Shown here: positions 42,747 through 53,238 of the stretch, in pieces
How the letters are laid out: every line of letters begins with the position of its first letter
Position numbering within the stretch: position 1 is the first letter of the stretch
NCBI GenBank assembly: GCA_965213775.1
Contig: CBDCAC010000006.1
Coordinates: forward strand, 9,285-73,284
Length of the DNA stretch: 64,000 nucleotides
Direction: 5' to 3'
DNA from: Lichenicoccus sp965213775
GTDB lineage: Bacteria; Pseudomonadota; Alphaproteobacteria; Acetobacterales; Acetobacteraceae
The notes under the pieces: generated by a model
Database searches by the model: none
Told to the model about the DNA's origin: nothing
What the model saw: the letters and a program-made list of their open reading frames with translations, nothing else
Position numbers and translations under genes: made by a program

Positions 42747-43856
42747 TCAGCTCAGCTTCAGGCCGCTGACGCCCTCGATCGGCCAATCCCACCCGTCGAG
42801 CGCGGACAGGCTCATGGTCTCGCCGGCGCGCACCCGCACCCGGCCGGCGGCGTCGCGTATCTCGCCGACGAACGGGTTGTAGCCCTCGCCGATGATCCGG
42901 CTGCGCACCTGGTCCGCGCGCGCCGCGACCGAAGCCGGCACCGTGGCGCCCCAGGCATCGCGGTCCACCCCGTGACCCACCGCGAGCAGCGTCCTGGCGC
43001 CGCCGGTCCATCGGCCGGCCAGGCGACGCCCGACCTCGCCGACGCAGAAGCCGTTCCAGTCCACCAGCGCCGAGCTGATATAGGCGTTGGGCCCCAGCGC
43101 GCGCATGTCGGTGTTCCAGGTGACGGCGCGTATGCCGGCCTTCTCGGCCACCGTCAGCACCGAGGCGTCGTCGAGGTTGCTGTAGATCAGGTCGACGCCG
43201 TTCTGCACCAGCGCCGAGGCCGCCTGCGACGCCGCCTGCGGATCGAACCAGGAGTTGATCAGGATCACCTGGATCGCCGCCTTCGGTGCTGTGCTGCGCG
43301 CGCCGAGCAGGAAGGCGTTGGCGCAGCCGTACACCGACGGCACCGGCAGCGAGCCGACGAAGCCGAGCCGCCCGGAGCGGCTGAGCTGGCCGGCCGCGAC
43401 GCCCAGCACGTAGCTGATCATCCAGTGCTGGATGTAGTACGAGCTCAGGTTCGCCGCGACGGCGTGGCCGTCGCACTCCAGGAACGCGACCTCCGTCGCA
43501 TCCTCCGCCACCGAGCCGAGCAGGTCGCCGTACTCGGAGGTCGCGAAGACGATGTTGGCGCCGCTCTCGACGAACTGGCGGAAGGTGCGCGAGGCGTCGG
43601 CGGACACCGGGATGGTCTCCACCTCCAGGTATTTCGCCGCCGGATAGGCCGCCTTGACCGCGAGCAGGGCACGGTGGTGGGTGAAGGTCCAGCCGCCGTC
43701 GGAGATCGGGCCGATATGGCCGAACGCGACCACCGCATCCTTCTCCGCCACCGCCGGCAGCAGGTCGGCGGCGCGCGCACCGCGCCGGCCCAGCAGCGGA
43801 GCTGGCACGGCGGCACCGAGCAGGGTCATCACATTCCGGCGCGTGATAGGCTGCAT
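42747..43856 (-). CDS. BMP family substrate-binding protein
   Basis: The 369-residue product begins TRRNVMTLLGAAVPAPLLG, a twin-Arg-containing export signal, followed by AFGHIGPISDGGWTFTHHRA, the PnrA/BMP-family nucleoside-binding start. In PnrA the aromatic residues stack on the base. It is probably periplasmic and exported by Tat or Sec. It is the first gene of the ABC operon, with GGGAGAG before its ATG. An element with terminal inverted repeats lies directly upstream. Confidence 0.9.
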   Translation of the reverse strand: MQPITRRNVMTLLGAAVPAPLLGRRGARAADLLPAVAEKDAVVAFGHIGPISDGGWTFTHHRALLAVKAAYPAAKYLEVETIPVSADASRTFRQFVESGANIVFATSEYGDLLGSVAEDATEVAFLECDGHAVAANLSSYYIQHWMISYVLGVAAGQLSRSGRLGFVGSLPVPSVYGCANAFLLGARSTAPKAAIQVILINSWFDPQAASQAASALVQNGVDLIYSNLDDASVLTVAEKAGIRAVTWNTDMRALGPNAYISSALVDWNGFCVGEVGRRLAGRWTGGARTLLAVGHGVDRDAWGATVPASVAARADQVRSRIIGEGYNPFVGEIRDAAGRVRVRAGETMSLSALDGWDWPIEGVSGLKLS

Positions 43857-43913
43857 CGAGGCTCTCCCTGCCGTCGCCGGATGCTAGCAAGACGCACGCC
43901 ATGGGCAACCGCT

Positions 43914-44098
43914 AGCAGGCTGCTGAAAAAGGCCGTTGGCTTAGAATGTTACGGAACGAAGGGAAGGCAAGGAGCTTCGCCTCTTGACCCCCTCAAAGGC
44001 AAGCCCCTGAAATCCTTGATCCTAGAAAATGGGGTTTGGGGCCTGTGGCCCCAACGGGTCAAGGGCAGAGCCCTTGCCTTGGTTTTCAGCAGGCTGCC
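43914..44098. mobile_element. 185-bp MITE-like element with terminal inverted repeats, carrying two dual-hairpin units
   Basis: The ends are AGCAGGCTGCTGAAAA (43914-43929) and TTTTCAGCAGGCTGCC (44083-44098), which match in inverted orientation at 14 of 16 bases. The TIR type resembles ends of known transposons. Inside are a divergent unit with linker TTGACCCCC and, inverted, a clean unit (hairpin TTGGGGCCTGTGGCCCCAA, linker CGGGTC, hairpin AAGGGCAGAGCCCTT). No coding capacity. It fills the 306-base divergent space between the BMP binding-protein gene and the oxygenase gene. This is dual-hairpin copy 9. Confidence 0.6.
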
Positions 44099-44162
44099 AG
44101 GCCGCGATCTTCGGCATGGCTCTTGCTCCGATCCCGGCCGAGTACCCACGAGAGGCCACGCC

Positions 44163-45164
44163 ATGGACATCGCCCCGGCCGATGCGGATTTCGACGCCAT
44201 CCCGGTGATCGACTTCGCCTCGATTACGAGCAGCGATCCGGCGACACGCGCCGCCGCCGCGCACGAGCTGCGACAGGTCTGCACCCGCATCGGCTTCTTC
44301 TACCTGCGCAACCACGGCGTGGCGCCGCGGATCATCGACGACTGCTTCGCGGAGGCGCGCGCCTACTTCGCGATGCCGCTGGAGGCCAAGATGCGCACCC
44401 ACATCTCCCGCTCGGCGCATCATCGCGGCTATGGCGGGCTGCTGGAGGAACAGACCGACGCCGAGGGCGCCGCCGACCTGCACGAGGCCTTCGACCTCAG
44501 CCACGACGTGCCCGCGGACGATCCCGAGGTGCTGCGCGGCTGCTGGCTGTCCGGCCCCAACGCCTGGCCGGACGACGCCTCGCCCGGGTTCCGCCGGGCG
44601 CTGGAAGCCTACTACGCCGCCATGCTGGCGCTCGGGCGGCGCCTGTTCGGCGGCTTCGCGCTGGCGCTGGGCCTGCCGGAGGCGGCGTTCGAGCCGATGC
44701 TGGACCGGCCCGGCAGCTTCATGCGCGTGCTGCACTATCCGCCGCAGCCGCCGCGGCAGGGTGCGGCGGCGCCGGCCGGCATCGGCATCGGCGCGCACTC
44801 CGACTACGAGTGCTTCACCATCCTCGCCCAGGACGATGTCGGTGGCCTGGAGGTGCGCAACGCGCGCGGCGACTGGATCGCCGCGGTGCCGGTGCCGGAC
44901 TGCTTCGTGATCAACATCGGCGACATGATGGCGCGCTGGACCAACGACCTGTTCGCCTCGACGCTGCACCGCGTGATCAACCGTTCCGGCCGCGAGCGCT
45001 ACTCGGTGCCGTTCTTCTACGGCGTCGACTACGACGTGACCCTGGAGACGCTGCCGGTCTGCATCATGCCGGACCGGCCGCAGCGCTACGCGCCGATCAA
45101 CGCGCACGAGTACGTCGCCTCGCGGATCAAGGGGACCTACGCGCTGTACGACGCGCCGGCCTGA
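44163..45164 (+). CDS. Isopenicillin-N-synthase-like 2-oxoglutarate/Fe(II) oxygenase
   Basis: The 333-residue protein has the DIOX_N start DAIPVIDFASITSSD and the iron triad His-212, Asp-214 (AHSDYE) and His-269 (TLHRVIN). Arg-279 and Ser-281 (RYSVPFF) bind the 2-oxoglutarate carboxylate. Family reactions are hydroxylations, desaturations or ring closures. It is divergent from the BMP ABC operon, an arrangement suggesting it acts on the imported compound, for example a purine or pyrimidine derivative. That is inference. No beta-lactam genes are present. Confidence 0.88.
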   Translation: MDIAPADADFDAIPVIDFASITSSDPATRAAAAHELRQVCTRIGFFYLRNHGVAPRIIDDCFAEARAYFAMPLEAKMRTHISRSAHHRGYGGLLEEQTDAEGAADLHEAFDLSHDVPADDPEVLRGCWLSGPNAWPDDASPGFRRALEAYYAAMLALGRRLFGGFALALGLPEAAFEPMLDRPGSFMRVLHYPPQPPRQGAAAPAGIGIGAHSDYECFTILAQDDVGGLEVRNARGDWIAAVPVPDCFVINIGDMMARWTNDLFASTLHRVINRSGRERYSVPFFYGVDYDVTLETLPVCIMPDRPQRYAPINAHEYVASRIKGTYALYDAPA

Positions 45165-45212
45165 TGGCCCTCCGGGTCGAGGGCCGAGCCCCTCGCCCCG
45201 TCTCGGCACGGT

Positions 45213-46442
45213 TCAGCGCTTGGTGCCGGTCGCGATGTCCAGCCAGACCGCGAGCAGCAGGATCACGCCCTTGACGATCATCTGCCAGAACGTGTCGACG
45301 CTGAGCATCGACATGCCGTTATCCAGGCTGGCCATGATCAGCGCGCCGATCAGGGCGCCGAACACGGTGCCGGAGCCGCCGCGCAGCGAGGTGCCGCCGA
45401 TCACGCACGAGGCGATGGCGTCGAGCTCCTGCAGGCTGCCGGCCGAGGGCGAGCCGGCGGCGAGGCGGGCGGTGGTGGTGATGCCGGCGAAGGCCGCCAT
45501 CAGCCCCATCAGCGCGAACACCAGCAGCTTGACCCGCTGCACGTTGATGCCCGACAGCCGGGTCGCCTCGAGGTTGCCGCCGATCGCGTAGATGCGACGG
45601 CCGAACACGGTGCGACGCGCCATCAGGGTGAAGCCGCCGAGCAGCACCAGCAGCACCAGCACCGGCGTCGGCACGCCGCGATAGGCATCGACCGCCCACA
45701 CGAAGCCGCCGATCGCGGCGGCGGCCGCGAACAGCTTCAGCGCGTCGAGCCAGCCGGCCGGGACGCTCAGCCGGTGCTGCTGCCGCCGCTGCCGGGCGCG
45801 CAGCTGCACGAAGGCGAGCAGCCCGAACACCAGCAGGCCCAGACCCAGCCCGACCAGGTCTGGCAGGTAGCTCTGCCCGATCGCGACCAGCGAGGCGCCG
45901 GTGGGGGCGATGGTGACGCCGCCGGTGATGCCGAGCAGGATGCCGCGGAACACCAGCATGCCGGCGAGGGTGACGATGAACGAGGGCACGCCGAGGTAGG
46001 CGACCCAGTAGCCGTTGAACAGGCCGGCGGCGATGCCGAGCAGCATCACCACCAGCACCGTCACCGGCAGCGGCACGTGGTAGGTCACGTCGAGGATCGC
46101 GGCGACGCCGCCGAGCAGCCCGAGCAGCGAGCCGACCGACAGGTCGATCTCGCCGGAGACGATGACGAACACCATCCCCGAGGCGAGCATGCCGGTGACC
46201 GCCATCTGCCGCAGCAGGTTGGAGAAGTTGCGCGCGGTCAGGAAGTCGCCGTCGGTGAGCTGCCAGAACAGCGCCCAGATCACCGCGATCGCGCTCAGCA
46301 GCGCCAGGATCTTGTAGCGCGAGAAGGCGCCCTTGAGCTGGTCGAGCCTGAGGGTGAGGCCCGGCTTGGCATCGAGGCCGCCCGGATGGGAGCCAGCCTG
46401 GGTGACGACGGGCGCGGTCTTGTCGAAGGCCGTGAGCTTCAT
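45213..46442 (-). CDS. xylH: D-xylose ABC transporter permease
   Basis: The 409-residue permease has about ten to twelve membrane segments. The FVIVSGEIDLSVGSLLGLLG block is conserved in RbsC/XylH, and SGINVQRVKLLVFALMG also fits. It is longer than RbsC, as expected for XylH. It is the third gene of xylF-xylG-xylH on the minus strand, 16 bases after xylG, divergent from the regulator and catabolic genes. Confidence 0.93.
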   Translation of the reverse strand: MKLTAFDKTAPVVTQAGSHPGGLDAKPGLTLRLDQLKGAFSRYKILALLSAIAVIWALFWQLTDGDFLTARNFSNLLRQMAVTGMLASGMVFVIVSGEIDLSVGSLLGLLGGVAAILDVTYHVPLPVTVLVVMLLGIAAGLFNGYWVAYLGVPSFIVTLAGMLVFRGILLGITGGVTIAPTGASLVAIGQSYLPDLVGLGLGLLVFGLLAFVQLRARQRRQQHRLSVPAGWLDALKLFAAAAAIGGFVWAVDAYRGVPTPVLVLLVLLGGFTLMARRTVFGRRIYAIGGNLEATRLSGINVQRVKLLVFALMGLMAAFAGITTTARLAAGSPSAGSLQELDAIASCVIGGTSLRGGSGTVFGALIGALIMASLDNGMSMLSVDTFWQMIVKGVILLLAVWLDIATGTKR

Positions 46443-46458
46443 GGTTCCCTCCGCCGCT

Positions 46459-47994
46459 TCAGGCGGCGCGCCGCAGCGGGGTGATCGCCGCCGACAGCAC
46501 CTGTTCCTGGGTCAGCCCGTCATTGACGAAGTCGCCGCGCAGCTCGCCCTCGCCGATCACCAGCACGCGGTCGGAGATGCCGAGCACCTCGGGCATTTCC
46601 GACGACACCATGATCACCGCGGCCCCGGTGCGGGCGAGGGCGAAGATCAGCCGGTAGATCTCGTACTTGGCGCCGACATCGACGCCGCGCGTCGGCTCGT
46701 CGAGGATCAGAAGCTTGGGTGCGGGCGCCAGCATCTTGGCGATCACCGCCTTCTGCTGGTTGCCGCCCGAGAGGTTGGCGATCGGCAGCATCGGCGAGGC
46801 GGTCTTGATGCGCATGCGGGCGATGTCGGCGCCGATCGCATTCAGCTCGGCCGCCTCGTCGATCAGCCCGCGCCTGGCGTAGCGGGCCAGCACCGCCATG
46901 GTCATGTTCTGGCCCACCGCCATGCCGGGGATGATGCCGTACGCCTTGCGGTCTTCGGGCACCATGCTGATGCCGGCGCGCACGGCGTCGAGCGGCGAGC
47001 GCACCCGCAGCGGACGGCCGTGCAGGAACAGGCTGCCCTCGCTGGTGCCGCGCCAGGCGCCGAAGATCGCCGAGACCAGCTCGGTGCGGCCGGCGCCGAC
47101 CAGCCCGGCGACGCCCAGGATCTCGCCGGCGCGCACCGAGAACGACACGTCGTCGACGCGCTTTCGCTGCCGGTTGTCGGGATCCCAGCAGGTGACGTGG
47201 CGCGCCTCGAACACGACCTCGCCGATCTCGTGCGGCTCGCGCGGGAACAGGTTGTTCATCTCGCGCCCGACCATCATGCGTATGATGTCGCCCTGGGTGA
47301 GCTGCGCCATCGGCGCCGAACCCACGAAGGCGCCGTCGCGTATCACGGTGACGCTGTCGGCGATCGCCTCGATCTCGTCGAGCTTGTGCGAGATGTAGAC
47401 GCAGGCGGTGCCGCGGCGCTTGAGGTCGCGCACCAGGCCGAGCAGCACGTCGATCTCGCGACGGGTCAGCGACGAGGTCGGCTCGTCGAGGATCAGCAGG
47501 CGCGCGTTCTTGTTCAGCGCGCGCGCGATCTCGATCAGCTGCTGCTCGCCGCCGGCGAAGTTGGAGGCCGGCTCGGCGACGTTGATGTGGCCCATCTTGA
47601 GCTCGGTCATCAGCGCCGCGGCGCGCGCGAACATGGTCTCGAAATCGATCAGGCCGCTGCGCGTCAGCGGCTCGCGGCCGAGGAAGATGTTCTCCGCCAC
47701 CGAGAGCTGCGGCACCAGCATCAGCTCCTGGTGGATGATGACGATGCCGGCGGCCTCGGTCTCGCGCACGCCCCCGGCGCGCAGCGGCTGACCGTCCCAC
47801 AGGATGCTGCCGGTCCAGCTGCCGTACGGGTAGACCGCCGAGAGCACCTTCATCATCGTTGACTTGCCGGCACCGTTCTCGCCGCACAGCCCGACGCACT
47901 CGCCGGGCCGCACCGCGAGGTCGATGCCGCTCAGCGCGCGCACGCCGGAGAACTCCTTGACGATGCCGTGCATCTCGAGAAGAAACTCGCCCAT
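46459..47994 (-). CDS. xylG: D-xylose ABC transporter ATP-binding protein
   Basis: The 511-residue protein holds two ABC domains. Domain 1 has Walker A GENGAGKST and Walker B LLILDEPTSSL. Domain 2 has GLVGAGRTE and signature LSGGNQQKAVIAKML, with PTRGVDVGAKYEIY after its Walker B. The alternation of an intact and a degenerate site is typical for sugar importers. The gene follows xylF by 30 bases. Confidence 0.95.
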   Translation of the reverse strand: MGEFLLEMHGIVKEFSGVRALSGIDLAVRPGECVGLCGENGAGKSTMMKVLSAVYPYGSWTGSILWDGQPLRAGGVRETEAAGIVIIHQELMLVPQLSVAENIFLGREPLTRSGLIDFETMFARAAALMTELKMGHINVAEPASNFAGGEQQLIEIARALNKNARLLILDEPTSSLTRREIDVLLGLVRDLKRRGTACVYISHKLDEIEAIADSVTVIRDGAFVGSAPMAQLTQGDIIRMMVGREMNNLFPREPHEIGEVVFEARHVTCWDPDNRQRKRVDDVSFSVRAGEILGVAGLVGAGRTELVSAIFGAWRGTSEGSLFLHGRPLRVRSPLDAVRAGISMVPEDRKAYGIIPGMAVGQNMTMAVLARYARRGLIDEAAELNAIGADIARMRIKTASPMLPIANLSGGNQQKAVIAKMLAPAPKLLILDEPTRGVDVGAKYEIYRLIFALARTGAAVIMVSSEMPEVLGISDRVLVIGEGELRGDFVNDGLTQEQVLSAAITPLRRAA

Positions 47995-48024
47995 CTCGGG
48001 ATCCTCCGTGCGCGCGCCGCGCGG

Positions 48025-49062
48025 CTACTCGCCGATCTGCGCCTTGCTGTAGAAGTTGTCGCGCACCAGCAGATCGACGTTGGCCTTGGTGATCACGATC
48101 GGCGTCAGCAGCTCGGTGGGGACGTCCTTCTTGCCGTTGTTGATGGTCGAGTTGAAGGACGGCTTCTGTCCGCGGGCGAGCTGCACCGCCATCTTCGCCG
48201 CACTGGAGGCGATCACCTTGAGCGGCTTGTAGACGTCGCTGCTCTGGGTGCCGGCGACGATGCGCTTGATCGCCGAGAGGTCGGCGTCCTGGCCGGACAC
48301 GCCCACCTTGCCGGCGAGACCCTGCGCCGCCAGCGCCTGGATCGCGCCGCCGGCGACCGCGTCGTTGGAGGCGACGATGCCCTGGATGTCGTTCTTGTTT
48401 GCGGTCAGCGCGTTCTCGACGATCGACAGCGCCGCAGTCGCGGACCATTCCGGCACCCACTGCGAGCCGACCACCTTGATGTCGCCGCGATCGATCAGCG
48501 GCTGCAGCACCTTCATCTGGCCCTGGCGCAGCAGCTTGGCGTTGTTGTCGGTCGGCGCCCCGCCGAGCAGGTAGTAGTCGCCCTTGGGCACCGCGTCGAC
48601 CACGCCCTGGGCCTGCATCTGGCCGACGCGGACGTTGTCGAAGGAGATGTAGGCGTCGATGTCGGCGTCCAGGATCAGCCGGTCGTAGGAGATCACCTTG
48701 ATCCCGGCCTGCTTGGCCTCGGCCACGATGTTGCCGAGCACCTTGCCGTTGAACGGCACGATCACGATCACGTCGACGCCGCGCGAGATCAGGTTCTCGA
48801 TCTGCGAGATCTGGCGCTGCTCGTTGCCGTCGGCCGAGGTCACGCTGACGGTGGCGCCCATCGACTTGGCGGCGGCGACGAAGTAGTCGCGGTCGCGCGA
48901 CCAGCGCTCGATGCGCAGATCGTCGATCGAGAACCCGATCTTGGGGTGTGCCGCGCTGGCGCGTGCCGGGCTGGGCGCCAGGCCGGGTGCCGCGGCGGCC
49001 AGCAGGGCGGCGAGACCGGCCGCCGCGGCGTGGCGGCGTGTCAGGGAACGGGACAGTCGCAA
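48025..49062 (-). CDS. xylF: D-xylose-binding periplasmic protein
   Basis: I use the TTG at 49062 because GGAGGA lies just upstream and it directly precedes a basic, hydrophobic signal peptide (RRHAAAAGLAALLAAAAPGLA). No ATG is available close by. The mature protein begins KIGFSIDDLRIERWSRDRDY, the XylF ligand-binding start. Conserved VISYDRLILDADIDAYISFD and GSQWVPEWS follow. The product is 345 residues. It binds xylose for the XylGH channel. A 16-base palindrome lies about 100 bases upstream. Confidence 0.93.
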   Translation of the reverse strand: MRLSRSLTRRHAAAAGLAALLAAAAPGLAPSPARASAAHPKIGFSIDDLRIERWSRDRDYFVAAAKSMGATVSVTSADGNEQRQISQIENLISRGVDVIVIVPFNGKVLGNIVAEAKQAGIKVISYDRLILDADIDAYISFDNVRVGQMQAQGVVDAVPKGDYYLLGGAPTDNNAKLLRQGQMKVLQPLIDRGDIKVVGSQWVPEWSATAALSIVENALTANKNDIQGIVASNDAVAGGAIQALAAQGLAGKVGVSGQDADLSAIKRIVAGTQSSDVYKPLKVIASSAAKMAVQLARGQKPSFNSTINNGKKDVPTELLTPIVITKANVDLLVRDNFYSKAQIGE

Positions 49063-49157
49063 GGTTTCCTCCTGTGGACGTATGCCCGGGGCCGGCGGCC
49101 TGTCTCGGCCGCTCTGTCGTCGCAGCCGGGCGCGCAGTGCCGCAATGGGTATCAGCA

Positions 49158-49173
49158 TGAGGCACGTGCCACA
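49158..49173. promoter_or_regulatory. Candidate LacI-family operator upstream of xylF
   Basis: TGAGGCACGTGCCACA contains the perfect 10-base palindrome GGCACGTGCC with a central CG, the layout typical of LacI-family operators, and matching outer TG/CA. It lies in the xylF-regulator divergent region, 96-111 bases before the xylF start. The divergently encoded LacI-type protein is the obvious candidate to bind it. Confidence 0.45.
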
Positions 49174-49335
49174 ACCGGGTTTCCCGCGGGTCCGCAGGGT
49201 TTTCATCACAAGGTCCGGTAGTCGCTCCGGATATTTTGCACCGCAGCATTAGGCGGCCGCCCCTGCGCGCGGTATCGCGTGCGCTCGGTGGCGAATTTGA
49301 CTATCGTACCTCAGAGGCCGCGCTATGCTGGCGCG

Positions 49336-50382
49336 ATGAAGCGGATGACCGTCCACGACGTCGCCGAGCATGCCGGGGTCTCGCTCGCCACCGTCGACCG
49401 CGTGCTCAACCGGCGCCCGGGCGTGAGCAGCGCCATGGCCGAGCGGGTGCGGGCGACCATCGAGCGGATCGGCTTCCAGCGCGACCATTTCGCCGCCAGC
49501 CTCGCCACCAGCCGGCGCCACCGCTTCGTCTTCGTGCTGCCCAGGCTCGACAGCAACAGCTTCATCTGCATGCTGCGTCGCGAGATCGAGGCGCAGCTGG
49601 CCTCGCTGGCGGCGCGCCGGATCCAGATCTCGCTGCTGGACTATGCCGCCTTCGACCCTCTCGCACTCGCCCGGGTGCTGCACGCGCTCGTCCCCGCGGC
49701 CCACGCGGGGGAGGCGGCCGCGATCGACGGGGTGGCGCTGGTCGGCATCGACGCGCCGGCGGTGCGCGCCGCCATCGAGCAGCTGCACGAGTGCCGGGTC
49801 GCCGTCATCACCCTGGTCTCCGACGTCTCGCCGTCGCGACGGCTGCACTGCATCGGCATCGACAACGTCGCCGCCGGCCGCGTCGCCGCCTCGCTGATCG
49901 GGCGCTTCAACGCGCGCCGCGTCGGCCGCGTGGCGATGATCGCGGGCAAGCTGGCGCTGCGCGACCACAGCGAGCGCGCGCTGGGCTTCACCCAGGTGAT
50001 GCAGCAGGACTATCCGCAGCTCGCCCTGCTGCCGGCGGTCGAGGGGCTGGATGACGGCCGGGTCACCGCCGCGCTGACCCGCGCCCTGCTGGAACATGAT
50101 GATCTGATCGGCATCTACTCGGTGGGGGCGGGCAATCGCGGCATCGTCGAGGCGCTGGAGCAGTCCGGGCGGCAGCACGACGTCGTGGTGGTGGGCCACG
50201 AACTCACCGCCCACACCCGACGCGCGCTGCTCGGGGGCACCTTCGATGCGGTGCTGCACCAGCAGGTCCGCGACGAGGTCGCGGTGGCCGTGGAGGCGCT
50301 GCGCGCGGCCAGCCTCGGCGACGTCGGCCACGTGCCGGCGCCGATCCGCATCGACATCTTCCTGCGCGACAACATCTCCTGA
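49336..50382 (+). CDS. LacI family regulator of the xylose genes
   Basis: From the ATG at 49336 the protein is 348 residues. The LacI helix-turn-helix and hinge are clear: TVHDVAEHAGVSLATVDRVL followed by NRRPGVSSAMAERV. The rest is a periplasmic-binding-like sensor (IGIDNVAAGRVAASLIGRF). It is eight bases upstream of xylB and divergent from xylF, so it probably controls both transcripts. Xylose or another pentose is the likely inducer. The AT-richer TTGACTATCG at 49298 could hold its promoter. Confidence 0.92.
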   Translation: MKRMTVHDVAEHAGVSLATVDRVLNRRPGVSSAMAERVRATIERIGFQRDHFAASLATSRRHRFVFVLPRLDSNSFICMLRREIEAQLASLAARRIQISLLDYAAFDPLALARVLHALVPAAHAGEAAAIDGVALVGIDAPAVRAAIEQLHECRVAVITLVSDVSPSRRLHCIGIDNVAAGRVAASLIGRFNARRVGRVAMIAGKLALRDHSERALGFTQVMQQDYPQLALLPAVEGLDDGRVTAALTRALLEHDDLIGIYSVGAGNRGIVEALEQSGRQHDVVVVGHELTAHTRRALLGGTFDAVLHQQVRDEVAVAVEALRAASLGDVGHVPAPIRIDIFLRDNIS

Positions 50383-50390
50383 GGACGCCC

Positions 50391-51865
50391 ATGCCTGAAG
50401 AGGCCCCCACGTATATCGGCATCGACATCGGCACCTCCTCGGTCAAGGCGGTGCTCATCGACGCGGCGCAGCAGCCATGCGGCAGCGCGTCGGAGCCGCT
50501 CGGCATCAGCCGACCGCAGCCCGGCTTCTCCGAGCAGGACCCGCCTGCGTGGTGGGAGGCGACGCTGCGCGCGCTCGCCGCCCTCGCCGCCGGGTGGCCG
50601 CGCGAGATGGCGGCGGTCGCGGGCATCGGGCTGTCGGGGCAGCAGCACGGCGCGGTGCTGCTCGATGCGGACGATGCGGTGCTGCGTCCGGCGATCCTGT
50701 GGAACGACACCCGCAGCCACCTCGAATGCGACGAGCTGGAGGCGGCGCTGCCGGAGTTCCGCCGCATCATCGGCAACATCCTGATGCCGGGCTTCACCGC
50801 GCCGAAGCTGCGCTGGGTGAGCAAGCACGAGCCGGCGATCTTCGCGCGCGTGCGGCGCGTGCTGCTGCCGAAGGACTACGTGCGGTGGCACCTGACCGGC
50901 GAGGCGGTCTCCGACATGTCGGACGCGTCCGGCACCGGCTGGCTCGATGTCGGGGGCCGCGACTGGTCGGACGCGGCACTCGCCGCCACCGGGCTTGATC
51001 GCGCGCAGATGCCGCGACTGGTGGAGGGCAGCGCGGTCTCGTCGACCTTGCTGCCGCAGCTCGCGGCCCGCTTCGGCATCGAGGGCCGCGTGGTGGTGGC
51101 CGGCGGCGGCGGCGACAACGCCGCCTCGGCCTGCGGCATCGGCGCGGTCACGCCGGGCAGCGCCTTCGTCTCGCTCGGCACCTCGGGCGTGCTGTTCGCC
51201 TCCACCGAGCGGTTCGCGCCGAACACCGGCTCGGCGGTGCACGCCTTCTGCCACGCGGTGCCGCAGACCTGGCACCAGATGGGCGTGATCCTGTCGGCGA
51301 CCGACAGCCTGGAATGGCTGGCACGGCTGCTGCGAAGCGACGCGGCGAGCCTCGTCGCGGCGCTGGGCGAGCGTGTCCAGGCCCCCTCGCCCGCGCTGTT
51401 CGCGCCGTATCTCGCCGGCGAGCGCACGCCGCACAACCTGGCGGGACTGCGCGGCGGCTTTGCCGGGCTCGGGCACGAGGCGGACGCCGGCCAGCTCACC
51501 CAGGCGGTGCTGGAGGGGGTCGCCTTCGCCTTTCGCGACTGCCGCGACGCGCTGGCTGCCGCGGGCACCGAGATCGAGCGCGCCTGGGCGGTGGGCGGCG
51601 GCGCCCGCTCGCGCCTGTGGCTGCGCATCGTCGCCAGCGTGCTGCGCGTGCCCCTCGACCTGCCCGCGGGTGCCGAGCACGGCGGCGCGTTCGGCGCCGC
51701 CCGGCTCGCGATGTGCGCGGCCACCGGTGCGGACCCGACGTCGCTCTGCACCGCGCCCGCGATCGCCGAGACCATCGAGCCCGACCCGGCACTGGCCGAC
51801 GCCTACGACCGCAGCTTCGCCCGCTACCGCACCATGGCCTCCGGCCTCAAGCAACTGGTGACGTC

Positions 51866-51869
<4 letters not shown>
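50391..51869 (+). CDS. xylB: Xylulokinase
   Basis: The 492-residue FGGY-family kinase has the ATP-binding IGIDIGTSSVKAVLID at the start, GLSGQQHGAVLLD, and the C-terminal AVGGGARSRLWLRIVASVL. It phosphorylates D-xylulose to xylulose-5-phosphate, which enters the pentose phosphate pathway. GAGGA precedes the ATG. The last four bases (ATGA) overlap the xylA start, so the two proteins are made together. Confidence 0.95.
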
Positions 51870-53173
<1,304 letters not shown>

Positions 53174-53238
53174 TCGGGCCCGCCCCGGCAACTCATGGCT
53201 TGCCGGCGATGTTGCACGACCGACCCCGGAGTGCATCG

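Noticed and set aside
44163..45164. Beta-lactam biosynthesis suggested by the isopenicillin-N-synthase-like fold
   Set aside because: No other pathway gene (ACV synthetase, acyltransferase) is nearby; the fold is shared by many unrelated oxygenases.
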